NCBI GenBank assembly: GCA_022701985.1
Contig: JAKONK010000066.1
Span: 1 to 33,412 of the forward strand
Source: Actinomycetales bacterium
Lineage (GTDB): Bacteria; Actinomycetota; Actinomycetes; Actinomycetales; Quadrisphaeraceae
DNA: 33,412 nucleotides
Direction: 5' to 3'
Positions 7,105-14,194 of the stretch are shown in pieces. The position numbers were made by a program, and so were the translations under genes. Under the pieces are notes generated by a model. The model made no database searches, was not told where the DNA came from, and saw only the letters and a list, made by a program, of their open reading frames with translations. Each line of letters begins with the position of its first letter. Position 1 is the stretch's first letter.

Positions 7105-9152
7105 CGGTCGCCTCCGTCGTGGGGGGTGGAGCTGTCGGGGCGGGGTCGAGCCAGCGCGCCCTGGCGCACCGACCCGGCCGCCGGACCGCGCCACCGGTCC
7201 TCGGCCCCCTGGGAGGAGCTGAGCTGGAACGGCACGCTGGCCACCACGACGCCGGGGGTGAACAGCAGCCGCCCCTTGAGCCGCAGCGCGGTCTGGTTGT
7301 GGAGCACCTGCTCCCACCAGTGGCCGACCACGTACTCGGGGATGTAGACGACCAGCAGGTCGCGCGGGGACTCGCGCCGCAGGTCGCGCACGTACTGCAC
7401 GATCGGGCGGGTGATCTCGCGGTAGGGCGACTCCAGCGCCTTCAGCGGCACCGGGAGGTCGAGCTCGTTCCACCGGCGCTGCAGGTCGGCGGTCTCCTCC
7501 GGGTCGACGTCGACGGTCAGCGCCTCCAGCACGCTGGGCCGCGACACCCGCGCGTAGGCCAGGGCCCGCAGCGTCGGGCGGTGCACCTTGGAGACCAGGA
7601 CGATGGCGTGCACCCGCGAGGGCAGCACCTTGGCCGCCGGCGTCGACTCCACGGCCATCTCCTCGGCCACCCGGTCGTAGTGCTTGCGGATGGCCCCCAT
7701 CAGCACGAAGAGCAGCACCATGCCGAGCAGGGTGATCCAGGCCCCGTGGGTGAACTTGGTGATGAGCACGATCACCAGCACCGAGCCGGTCATCGCGACG
7801 CCGACGCCGTTGATGACGCGCGAGCGGCGCATGCGGGTGCGCTCGCGGGAGTCGGTCTCGGTGGCCAGCAGCCGGGTCCAGTGCCTGACCATGCCGGTCT
7901 GGCTCATGGTGAAGGAGATGAACACGCCCACCACGTAGAGCTGGATGAGGCGGGTGACCTGGGCGTCGAAGGAGACGATCAGCACCACGGCCACGGCGGC
8001 CAGCGCGATGATCCCGTTGCTGAAGGCGAGGCGGTCGCCGCGCGTGTGCAGCTGGCGGGGCAGCAGCCCGTCGCGCGCCAGGATCGAGGCGAGCACCGGG
8101 AAGCCGTTGAACGCCGTGTTGGCGGCCAGCACCAGGATGATGCCGGTCGCGATGGTCACCAGGTAGAACGCCGGTGCGAAGCCGGAGAAGACCGCCTGGG
8201 CGATCTGGCCGATCACCGGGTCCTGCACGTAGGAGTCGCCGACGGGCGCCCCGTCGCGGATGAGCTGGGTGGCCGGGTCCTCGGCGAACTGCACGTGGGT
8301 GGCCCGGGCCAGCAGGATGATGCTGAAGAGCATGACGATGCTGATGCCGCCGAGCAGCGCCAGCGTCGTCGCCGCGTTCTGGCTCTTGGGCTTGCGGAAG
8401 GCCGGCACGCCGTTGCTGATGGCCTCCACGCCCGTCAGGGCCGCGCAGCCGGAGGAGAAGGCGCGGGCCAGCAGCAGCGCCCCGCCCAGGCCCGTCAGGC
8501 CCGCCTCGTAGCCCGGCTCGGCGATGAGGCCGAGGCCGGCGCTCTCGGCGGCCGGCAGGTCGCCCAGGGCCCAGCGGATCCCCCCGACCACGGCCATGGC
8601 GCCGATGGCGGCCATGAAGACGTACGTGGGGATGGCGAACGCGGAGCCCGACTCGCGGACGCCGCGCAGGTTCAGCGTGGTGAGCACGACGACGAGGCCC
8701 ACCGCCAGCAGCACCTCGTGCCCGTTGAGGAACGGCAGCGCGGCCGCGGCGTACTGGGCCCCCGCCGAGACGGACACCGCCACCGTGAGCGTGTAGTCGC
8801 ACAGCAGCGCCGCCCCCACGGTGATGCCGCCGCTGCGCCCGAGGTTGGTGGTGACCACCTCGTAGTCACCACCGCCCGAGGGGTAGGCGTGGACGTTCTG
8901 CCGGTAGGAGGAGACGACGACGACCAGCACCAGGACCACCGCGAGCGCCACCCAGGGCGAGAGCAGGTAGGCCCCGGTGCCCGCGATCGCGAGCGTCAGG
9001 AGGATCTCGTCGGGGGCGTAGGCGACCGAGCTGAGGGCGTCGGAGGCGAACACCGGCAGCGCGATGCGCTTGGGCAGCAGCGTCTCGCCGAGCTTGTCGC
9101 TGCGCACGGGACGACCGACCAGCAGTCGCTTCACCGCATCCGTGATGGGCAC
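7101..9152 (-). CDS. KimA-like potassium transporter (APC/KUP superfamily)
   Basis: Membrane transporter of 683 aa with about 12 membrane segments up to residue ~470 and a soluble C-terminal domain of about 190 aa, the layout of Bacillus subtilis KimA, a high-affinity proton-coupled K+ importer. The N-terminus VKRLLVGRPVRS and FASDALSSVAYAPDEILL closely recall KimA. Asp38 and Tyr45 have the spacing of KimA Asp36/Tyr43, and TGVE in helix 6 matches the KimA Thr230/Glu233 pair (recalled from structural work). GTG at 9152 has no ribosome binding site but lies 8 nt after TACCAT, so the mRNA may be leaderless. Its stop overlaps the methyltransferase start. It is divergent from two TrkA/RCK genes. 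Older annotation would call it an amino-acid permease. Confidence 0.85.
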   Translation of the reverse strand: MPITDAVKRLLVGRPVRSDKLGETLLPKRIALPVFASDALSSVAYAPDEILLTLAIAGTGAYLLSPWVALAVVLVLVVVVSSYRQNVHAYPSGGGDYEVVTTNLGRSGGITVGAALLCDYTLTVAVSVSAGAQYAAAALPFLNGHEVLLAVGLVVVLTTLNLRGVRESGSAFAIPTYVFMAAIGAMAVVGGIRWALGDLPAAESAGLGLIAEPGYEAGLTGLGGALLLARAFSSGCAALTGVEAISNGVPAFRKPKSQNAATTLALLGGISIVMLFSIILLARATHVQFAEDPATQLIRDGAPVGDSYVQDPVIGQIAQAVFSGFAPAFYLVTIATGIILVLAANTAFNGFPVLASILARDGLLPRQLHTRGDRLAFSNGIIALAAVAVVLIVSFDAQVTRLIQLYVVGVFISFTMSQTGMVRHWTRLLATETDSRERTRMRRSRVINGVGVAMTGSVLVIVLITKFTHGAWITLLGMVLLFVLMGAIRKHYDRVAEEMAVESTPAAKVLPSRVHAIVLVSKVHRPTLRALAYARVSRPSVLEALTVDVDPEETADLQRRWNELDLPVPLKALESPYREITRPIVQYVRDLRRESPRDLLVVYIPEYVVGHWWEQVLHNQTALRLKGRLLFTPGVVVASVPFQLSSSQGAEDRWRGPAAGSVRQGALARPRPDSSTPHDGGDR

Positions 9153-9224
9153 GAGCGTCGATGGTAGGTCTCGCCGGCGGTGCGGGCGCGCACCGCGGCG
9201 CGGTGCGCCTGTAGGTTCGCAGCC
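9153..9224. promoter_or_regulatory. Divergent promoter region, both sides apparently leaderless
   Basis: This 72-base gap drives the K+ transporter gene leftward and ceoB rightward. Leftward, TACCAT (complement of 9161-9166) stands 8 nt before the GTG. Rightward, TAGGTT (9212-9217) stands 7 nt before the GTG at 9225. Neither start has a Shine-Dalgarno sequence. No convincing -35 box and no ydaO-type riboswitch is seen; the gap is too short for one. Confidence 0.55.
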
Positions 9225-9884
9225 GTGCGAGTGGTCATCATGGGGTGCGGCCGGGTCGGGTCCGCGCTGGCGCTGCGCCTCGACGGCCTGGGCCACCAGG
9301 TGACGGTGGTCGACCAGAACCCCGACGCCTTCCGCCGCCTGGGTGCCTTCGACGGCCTGCGCGTGACCGGCGTCGGCTTCGACCGCGACACGCTCGCCGA
9401 GGCCGGCATCGAGCAGGCCGACGCCTTCGCGGCGGTGAGCAGCGGTGACAACTCCAACATCCTCGCCGCCCGCGTGGCCCGCGAGACGTTCGGCGTGACG
9501 AACGTCGTGGCCCGCATCTACGACCCGGGCCGCGCCGAGGTCTACGAGCGCCTCGGCATCCCCACCGTGGCCACCGTGCCCTGGGCCGCCGACCAGGTGC
9601 TGCGCCGGATCCTCCCGCAGGGCGCCAAGAGCGAGTTCACCGACGCCACCGGCGCGGTCTCGCTGGCGCAGACCGCGGTGCACCCCGGCTGGGTGGGCAC
9701 CCGCCTGACCCACCTCGAGGCCGCCACCGGCGCCCGCGTCGCCTACCTGGTGCGCCTGGGCCGCGCCCTGCTGCCCGGCCCCGACACGGTCCACCAGGAC
9801 GGCGACCAGCTCTTCGTCCTGGCCCCGGTGGGTGAGCTCGACGCCGTCGAGAGCTCCCTCGCGCGCCCCCCGGCGCATGACTGA
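9225..9884 (+). CDS. ceoB: TrkA/RCK potassium-uptake regulator, first copy (CeoB)
   Basis: Cytoplasmic NAD(H)-binding regulator of 219 aa. The N-terminal RCK_N (TrkA_N) Rossmann domain (1 to about 120) starts MRVVIMGCGRVGS with the GxGxxG loop, an acidic residue after strand 2 (VVDQNPD), and SSGDNSNILAARVARE. The C-terminal RCK_C domain (about 135-215) ends QLFVLAPVGELDAVE. The frame is open from 9180, but GTG 9225 gives the standard family N-terminus and follows a -10 box by 7 nt. TrkA proteins normally gate TrkH/KtrB-type channels. None is encoded here; the divergent neighbour is KimA-like. Matches Rv2691 in position. Confidence 0.92.
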   Translation: MRVVIMGCGRVGSALALRLDGLGHQVTVVDQNPDAFRRLGAFDGLRVTGVGFDRDTLAEAGIEQADAFAAVSSGDNSNILAARVARETFGVTNVVARIYDPGRAEVYERLGIPTVATVPWAADQVLRRILPQGAKSEFTDATGAVSLAQTAVHPGWVGTRLTHLEAATGARVAYLVRLGRALLPGPDTVHQDGDQLFVLAPVGELDAVESSLARPPAHD

Positions 9885-9950
9885 CGCCGTGGCGCCGTCC
9901 TCCCGGCCCTCCCCGCTCCCAGCGCTCCCCCAGACCCCTCGGAGGCCCTC

Positions 9951-10634
9951 GTGCGCGTCGTGATCGCCGGAGCCGGCAGCGTGGGGCGCTCCATCGCCCG
10001 CGAGCTGCTGGGCAACGGGCACCAGGTGCTCCTGGTCGACCGCGACCCGCGGGCCATGAAGATGCAGTCGGTCCCGGAGGCCGACTGGCTCCTGGCCGAC
10101 TCCTGCGAGACCTCGACCCTGTCGGAGGCGGCGCTCGACACCGCCGACGTCGTCGTCGCGGCGACCGGTGACGACAAGGCCAACCTCGTCACCAGCCTGC
10201 TCGCCAAGACCGAGTACGGGGTGCCCCGCACGGTGGCCCGCGTGAACAACCCCAAGAACGAGTGGATGTTCGACGAGGCGTGGGGCGTCGACGTCGCCGT
10301 GTCCACGCCCCGGCTCATGACGGCGCTCGTCGAGGAGGCCGTGTCGATCGGCGACCTCGTGAGGATGTTCACGTTCCAGCAGGGCGGCGCCGCCATGGTG
10401 GAGCTGACGCTGCCGGCGGCCTCGCCGCTGGCCGGCACGCGGGTCGGCGACGTGACGTGGCCCCTCGACACCGTGCTGGTGGGCATCATCCGGAGCGGCC
10501 GCCCGATCGCGCCGTCGCCGGACGACGCCCTCGAGGGCCGCGACCAGCTGCTCCTGCTGACGGTGCAGGACAGCGAGGCCGACCTCAAGGAGCTGCTGGT
10601 GCCCCCGGGTCCGGCCGGTCCTGCGGCCGGCTGA
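9951..10634 (+). CDS. ceoC: TrkA/RCK potassium-uptake regulator, second copy (CeoC)
   Basis: Second RCK protein, 227 aa, probably partner of CeoB in a hetero-oligomeric ring, since E. coli TrkA carries two such units in one chain. RCK_N begins MRVVIAGAGSVGRSIARELL, with VDRDP after the second strand and VVVAATGDDKANLVTSLLAK. RCK_C covers about 140-220 with ASPLAGTRVGDVTWP and LLLLTVQDSEADLKELL. GTG at 9951 has a clean GGAGG five bases upstream (9941-9945), unlike ceoB, so it is translated in the usual way from a shared mRNA; the gap to ceoB is 66 bases with no other feature. Its 3' end overlaps the convergent DUF3159 gene by 50 bp. RCK_C domains are known c-di-AMP targets in other K+ systems; whether this one is cannot be seen. 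Confidence 0.92.
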   Translation: MRVVIAGAGSVGRSIARELLGNGHQVLLVDRDPRAMKMQSVPEADWLLADSCETSTLSEAALDTADVVVAATGDDKANLVTSLLAKTEYGVPRTVARVNNPKNEWMFDEAWGVDVAVSTPRLMTALVEEAVSIGDLVRMFTFQQGGAAMVELTLPAASPLAGTRVGDVTWPLDTVLVGIIRSGRPIAPSPDDALEGRDQLLLLTVQDSEADLKELLVPPGPAGPAAG

Positions 10635-11328
10635 CGTCCGGCCCGCCGGCCGGGCCGACCCGCCGCAGCGCCAGCCAGGTCACCCACGCGGCCGCCGCGA
10701 ACAGCGGGATCCCCATCGCCAGGCGGGCGACGCCGAGCGCCGTCACGGCACCCGCGAGGTAGAGCGGGGTCTGCACCGCGAGGCGCAGCGCGAAGAGCCC
10801 CACCCACATCCACGTCAGGCGCTGGTGCAGCCGCAGCTGAGCGGGGTCGGTGCGCCAGGCGCTCCCCCCACCGGTCGCAGCGGCCACGAGCAGACCGGTG
10901 ACGGGCAGCGGGCCCCCGGGCAGCGGACCGGCCTTCGGCAGCGGGAGCGTCGAGACGGCCAGGACCACCGCGTAGACGGCGTTGAGCAGCAGCCCCCACC
11001 AGTAGAAGTCCGCCGCGTCACCGGTGCGCCACGCCGTCAGGGCGCAGATGCCGACGCCGACGGCCCCGGCCAGCGCCTGCTGCAGGGGCTGGCGCGAGAC
11101 CAGCCGGGCCACCGCGGCCACCGCGGCGACGCCGAGGGCGAGCCCCCCGGCCCAGGCCAGCGAGCGGGTGGCGGTGATGGTGACGACGAACACGAGGCCG
11201 GGCAGCACCGCCTCGACCACGCCGCGCGGGCCGCCGATCGCGTCCGACAGCGAGAACCTGTCGGCGGTGGCGACGCGGCCCAGACCGGTGCGCGGACCCT
11301 CGGGGACGGAGCTCGTCGAGGGGCTCAT
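10585..11328 (-). CDS. DUF3159 membrane protein
   Basis: Integral membrane protein of 247 aa with about six hydrophobic segments, conserved across actinobacteria next to ceoBC (Rv2693c in M. tuberculosis). Function unknown. A soluble N-terminus of about 30 residues (MSPSTSSVPEG...) leads into DAIGGPRGVVEAVLPGLVFV, then alternating helices; the family block RLHQRLTWMWVGLFALRLAVQTPLY is present, and a Pro/Asp-rich tail ends the protein. ATG at 11328 lies 7 bases after the OB-fold gene stop, so the two form an operon. The last 50 bases overlap the end of ceoC on the other strand. The family and position suggest a link with ion or membrane homeostasis, but nothing in the sequence shows it. Confidence 0.85.
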   Translation of the reverse strand: MSPSTSSVPEGPRTGLGRVATADRFSLSDAIGGPRGVVEAVLPGLVFVVTITATRSLAWAGGLALGVAAVAAVARLVSRQPLQQALAGAVGVGICALTAWRTGDAADFYWWGLLLNAVYAVVLAVSTLPLPKAGPLPGGPLPVTGLLVAAATGGGSAWRTDPAQLRLHQRLTWMWVGLFALRLAVQTPLYLAGAVTALGVARLAMGIPLFAAAAWVTWLALRRVGPAGGPDVSRPQDRPDPGAPAAP

Positions 11329-11335
11329 CGACGGC

Positions 11336-11725
11336 TCAGGCGACCGGGGCGGGGACGATCTCGTAGCGCGGGTTGTACAGCGTCTTGGTGCCGTCGTCGC
11401 AGCCGACGAAGCCCTCCACCCGCACGGCCGCGCCGGGGACGATGCCCGGGATCTCCCGGCGGCCCAGCCAGATCACCGTGAGTGTCCCGGTGCCGTCGAA
11501 GAGCTCGGCGACCAGTGCCGGCACCCCCGCCCGCGGGCGCAGGGTCACCGTGCGCAGCGTCCCGGAGACGCTGGCGCGGCGCCGGCCCGACAGGGAGGCG
11601 CAGGGCGTGCCGCCCATGGCGGCCGCGCGCTCCTGGGCGTCCTCGGCCAGCAGCTGCTCGTTGCCCGCCGAGAGCCGCGCCAGCGCGCGTCGCAGGGGGT
11701 TCCGAGTGGCACTCAGCGGACTCAT
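11336..11725 (-). CDS. OB-fold nucleic-acid-binding domain protein (Rv2694c-like)
   Basis: Small protein of 129 aa. A helical N-terminus (MSPLSATRNPLRRALARLSAGNEQLLAED style) is followed by an OB-fold: SVSGTLRTVTLRP, ELFDGTGTLTVIWLGRREIPGIVPGAAVRVEGFV, and a C-terminal strand ending YNPRYEIVP. The GTVxVIWxGRRxIPGI type of block is shared by actinobacterial homologues annotated only as OB-fold proteins. Role unknown; nucleic-acid binding is inferred from fold only. ATG at 11725 has no ribosome binding site but stands 7 nt after TACCCT, which points to a leaderless mRNA. Followed at once by the DUF3159 gene. Confidence 0.82.
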   Translation of the reverse strand: MSPLSATRNPLRRALARLSAGNEQLLAEDAQERAAAMGGTPCASLSGRRRASVSGTLRTVTLRPRAGVPALVAELFDGTGTLTVIWLGRREIPGIVPGAAVRVEGFVGCDDGTKTLYNPRYEIVPAPVA

Positions 11726-11732
11726 GTGCTCG

Positions 11733-11738
11733 AGGGTA
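11733..11738 (-). promoter_or_regulatory. -10 box (TACCCT) for a leaderless OB-fold gene transcript
   Basis: The complement of 11733-11738 reads TACCCT, 7 nt before the ATG at 11725. With usual 6-8 nt spacing the transcript would begin at or next to the start codon. The rest of the gap to the DUF3710 stop (11739-11808) holds no feature I can name. Confidence 0.5.
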
Positions 11739-11808
11739 GGCGCTCGAGCGAGGGCGTGTGCCCGGGTCCCCCGTGCGGCCCCGGACGGAGCCGACCGGGA
11801 GCCGCGCC

Positions 11809-12519
11809 TCAGGCCTGCTCGCCGGGCTGGGCGCCGGCCTGGGCGCCCGCCTGCGGAGGAGCCGGCAGCGGCGGCTGGCCCTGCGGCAGCTGGAGGGGCA
11901 GCAGGTCTCGCGGCGCCATGGCCTCGCTGCCGCGGACGACCACGACCGAGCGCAGCAGCGCCTCGAGCGGGGCGGCGGCCTCCGCGTCCACCGCGGCCGG
12001 CCCCGAGAAGACGGCCCGCAGGAACCACCGGGGCCCGTCGACGCCCACGAAGCGCGCCGGTGCGGTGCCCTGGGTACCGTCGGGCGCCTGGGCCGGCACG
12101 CGGGCGAGGAGCTCGGTGCCGTAGGGCCCGGGCACCTCCTGGGTGGCTCCGCCGGCACCGGCCAGCGACGCGGCGATCTCCCCGCGCACCTCGGCCCAGA
12201 TGCCCTGGGTCCGCGGCGCGGCGAAGGCCTGGAACTGGGCCGTCGAGCCGTTCAGCGCCACGGTGACGGCGATGACCCGGCGCGAGCCGTCCTCGACCTC
12301 CAGGCGCAGCTCCATGCCGGGCACCCCGGGCACGCGCAGCGCGCCGAGGTCGACGCGGTGCACCTCGTCGGTGACCTCGCTGACGTCGAAGGGCCCCTGG
12401 GGCCGCGGCGACAGGCCGGCGGGCACCGGCGCGGTGGCCGGCTCGGCCTCGGCGGGTGCGGTCTCCGTCACCTCGTCGGCGCCGGTCTCGGCGGCCGGGC
12501 GTCGGCGGAACAGGCTCAT
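11809..12519 (-). CDS. DUF3710 protein
   Basis: Soluble protein of 236 aa of the actinobacterial DUF3710 family (Rv2696c type); function unknown. The Ala/Glu/Pro-rich N-terminal 40 residues are low complexity. The conserved core starts at [11 protein letters not shown] and includes [23 protein letters not shown], a block ending [18 protein letters not shown], then [12 protein letters not shown] and [16 protein letters not shown], with [25 protein letters not shown] near the end. The C-terminal 25 residues are Ala/Gly/Gln-rich. ATG at 12519 overlaps the dut stop by 4 bp (ATGA), so it is translationally coupled to dUTPase, an arrangement kept in Mycobacterium and Streptomyces. That steady link hints at a role in nucleotide metabolism, but this is inference. 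Confidence 0.88.
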   Translation of the reverse strand: MSLFRRRPAAETGADEVTETAPAEAEPATAPVPAGLSPRPQGPFDVSEVTDEVHRVDLGALRVPGVPGMELRLEVEDGSRRVIAVTVALNGSTAQFQAFAAPRTQGIWAEVRGEIAASLAGAGGATQEVPGPYGTELLARVPAQAPDGTQGTAPARFVGVDGPRWFLRAVFSGPAAVDAEAAAPLEALLRSVVVVRGSEAMAPRDLLPLQLPQGQPPLPAPPQAGAQAGAQPGEQA

Positions 12520-13064
12520 CGTGGGACCTCCGTGGTGGTGGGCGCGTCCCAGCCGCCGGTCGAGCCGTGGCCCCCGGCGCCGCGCTCGGTCGCGTCCAGG
12601 GCGGTGGTGGTGACGAAGCGGGCGCGGGCGACCCGCTGCAGCACGAGCTGGGCGATGCGGTCGCCCCGGCGCACCTGGAAGGGCTGCTCGGGGTCGGTGT
12701 TGACCAGCGTCACGCGCACCTCGCCGCGGTACCCCGCGTCGACCGTGCCGGGACCGTTCAGGGTGGTCACGCCGTGACGGGCCGCCAGGCCGGAGCGGGG
12801 GTGCACGAACGCCGCCCAGCCCTCGGGGACCGCGACCGCCACGCCGGTGGGCACCGTGGCGCGCGCCCCGGGGGCGAGCAGCACGTCGGTGGCGGCGCGC
12901 AGGTCGGCGCCCGCGTCACCCGGGTGGGCGTAGGACGGCTCCGGCAGGTCAGGGTCGAGGCGGAGCAGGGGCACCTCGAGCTCCTCGGCGCCGCCGGCCG
13001 GGCCCGCGGGGCCGGGCGGAGCTGCCGGGGGCACCGCTCCCGCTTGCGCTCCGCGACCAGACAC
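12516..13064 (-). CDS. dut: dUTP diphosphatase (dUTPase)
   Basis: Trimeric dUTPase of 182 aa that converts dUTP to dUMP, keeping uracil out of DNA and supplying dTMP synthesis. All five motifs are present: DAGADL (50-55), PRSG (89-92), [10 protein letters not shown] (106-115), RGDRIAQL (133-140) and the C-terminal arm [10 protein letters not shown] (161-170). The His in motif five instead of Phe also occurs in the mycobacterial enzyme. A Pro/Gly/Ala-rich tail of about 27 residues precedes the domain. GTG at 13064 lies 6 nt after TACTCT, so the mRNA is probably leaderless. If the start were later, at a residue nearer [10 protein letters not shown], the domain would still be whole. The DUF3710 gene follows with a 4-bp overlap. 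Confidence 0.95.
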   Translation of the reverse strand: MSGRGAQAGAVPPAAPPGPAGPAGGAEELEVPLLRLDPDLPEPSYAHPGDAGADLRAATDVLLAPGARATVPTGVAVAVPEGWAAFVHPRSGLAARHGVTTLNGPGTVDAGYRGEVRVTLVNTDPEQPFQVRRGDRIAQLVLQRVARARFVTTTALDATERGAGGHGSTGGWDAPTTTEVPR

Positions 13065-13070
13065 GCGAGG

Positions 13071-13076
13071 AGAGTA
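13071..13076 (-). promoter_or_regulatory. dut: -10 box (TACTCT) for a leaderless dut transcript
   Basis: The complement of 13071-13076 reads TACTCT, ending 6 nt before the dut GTG (13064). The divergent DUF3093 gene begins within 10-31 bases on the other side, so the two promoters must overlap. Confidence 0.5.
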
Positions 13077-13106
13077 GGCGGCGCGATGACGTGGGAGGCT
13101 GGCGGG

Positions 13107-13760
13107 GTGGCCCAGGCAGCACCTCACAGCGGTCCCAGCGGCGCTCCCGGCGGCGGCTCGCCGCGGGTGTTCTCCGAGCGGCTGTGGCCGACGCCGACCA
13201 CCTGGCTGCTGGTGCCCCTGGCCGGCGCCTTCGGCGCCGCGACCGGCTACGTCGGCGGCCCGGCGTGGGCGGCCGTCGGCGGTGTAGTGCTCGCGGCCGT
13301 CGTCGTCCTGCTCCTGGTCCGGAGCAGCGCGGTGGTCTCGCTGTCCCAGGACGGCGTCCTGCGGGTAGCGCGCGCCTCCATCGACGTGCAGCACCTCACC
13401 GGCGCCGTCGCGGCCCGCGGGGAGGAGGCCCAGGGGCTGCGCGGCCCCTTCCTGGACGGCCGGAGCCACCTGTCGGTGCGCGGCTGGGTCGACCCCGTCG
13501 TCGCGGTCGCGCTCGGCGACCCCGCCGACCCCACGCCGTCGTGGGTCTTCTCCACCCGCCGCCCCGAGGAGCTGGTGGCGGTGCTGGCGGCGCACGGCGT
13601 CAGCGGCCCGGTGCCCGTCCACCGGCCCGCCAGCAGCGCCCGCGACGAGGCCGCCGCGCTGGAGCGGGCCGCCGAGCCCCGGCTCGCGCAGCTGCGGGCC
13701 CCGGACAGCACGACGCCCCACCCGGAGCTGGGCTCCGAGCGGGGCGCGGGAGGGCGCTGA
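13107..13760 (+). CDS. DUF3093 membrane protein
   Basis: Small membrane protein of the DUF3093 family (Rv2698 type), about 217 aa, function unknown. After a Gly/Ser-rich N-terminus the family segment [17 protein letters not shown] leads into two hydrophobic helices (about residues 33-80), then a cytoplasmic domain with [16 protein letters not shown], a [18 protein letters not shown] block, [20 protein letters not shown] and a variable polar tail. Two starts are possible: GTG 13107 has GGGAGG seven bases upstream and is chosen; ATG 13086 would add seven residues and has only weak support. The gene is divergent from dut and its stop lies 9 bases from the convergent DUF4193 stop. Confidence 0.85.
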   Translation: MAQAAPHSGPSGAPGGGSPRVFSERLWPTPTTWLLVPLAGAFGAATGYVGGPAWAAVGGVVLAAVVVLLLVRSSAVVSLSQDGVLRVARASIDVQHLTGAVAARGEEAQGLRGPFLDGRSHLSVRGWVDPVVAVALGDPADPTPSWVFSTRRPEELVAVLAAHGVSGPVPVHRPASSARDEAAALERAAEPRLAQLRAPDSTTPHPELGSERGAGGR

Positions 13761-13769
13761 GCCCTCGTG

Positions 13770-14069
13770 TCAGGCGGCGCACTCCGTGCAGACGAGCTGC
13801 CCGCCGGAGTCGCTGGCCAGCTGGCTGCGGTGGTGCACCAGGAAGCACTGGGAGCACATGAACTCGTCGGCCTGCCGGGGCAGGACGCGCACCGAGAGCT
13901 CCTCGCCGGACAGGTCAGCGCCCGGCAGCTCGAAGCCCTCGGCAGCCTCGGTCTCGTCCTCGTCGACCGAGGCGGTGCTGGGCTCGTTGCGGCGGGCCTT
14001 CAGCTCCTCGATCGAGTCCTCGGACAGCTCGTCGTCGGTCTTGCGCGGTGCGTCGTAGTCGGTCGCCAT
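13770..14069 (-). CDS. DUF4193 small acidic zinc-ribbon protein
   Basis: Protein of 99 aa conserved in nearly all actinobacteria (Rv2699c type); function unknown. It starts MATDYDAPRKTDDE, has a strongly acidic middle (ASVDEDETEAAEGFELPGADLSGEEL), and ends with a zinc ribbon: CSQC (about 72-75) with a nearby HH pair, and CTEC four residues from the end. VRVLPRQADEFMCSQCFLVHHRSQLA is the family signature region. ATG at 14069 has GGAG about nine bases upstream. The acidic-plus-zinc design would suit a protein-protein or RNA polymerase contact, but nothing shows that directly. Confidence 0.92.
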   Translation of the reverse strand: MATDYDAPRKTDDELSEDSIEELKARRNEPSTASVDEDETEAAEGFELPGADLSGEELSVRVLPRQADEFMCSQCFLVHHRSQLASDSGGQLVCTECAA

Positions 14070-14084
14070 CGTGGCAGCTCCGGA

Positions 14085-14114
14085 TCTGGCTGGTGGTCTG
14101 GCTGGTGGTCTGGC
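14085..14114. repeat. 12-bp tandem repeat upstream of the DUF4193 gene
   Basis: TCTGGCTGGTGG occurs 2.5 times without mismatch, directly upstream of the DUF4193 ribosome binding site. It lies in the 125-base gap (14070-14194) before the inositol-phosphatase stop. I found no other feature there, and no equivalent of the M. tuberculosis gene that occupies this place (Rv2700). Confidence 0.8.
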
Positions 14115-14194
14115 CCGGCCCGGCCGTGGGGCGGGCGGTGCTGGTGCAACGCCCCAGCCGGTGCTGGCATGCCCGGCTGCGCGTGGATGATGCC

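Noticed and set aside
7101-9152. Amino-acid permease as the call for the transporter
   Set aside because: The N-terminal helix, TGVE motif, soluble tail and ceoBC neighbours fit KimA better; the substrate remains unproven, so the call says KimA-like.
9153-9224. ydaO (c-di-AMP) riboswitch for the KimA-like gene
   Set aside because: The gap is 72 bases and the transcript appears leaderless; such riboswitches need well over 100 bases of leader.
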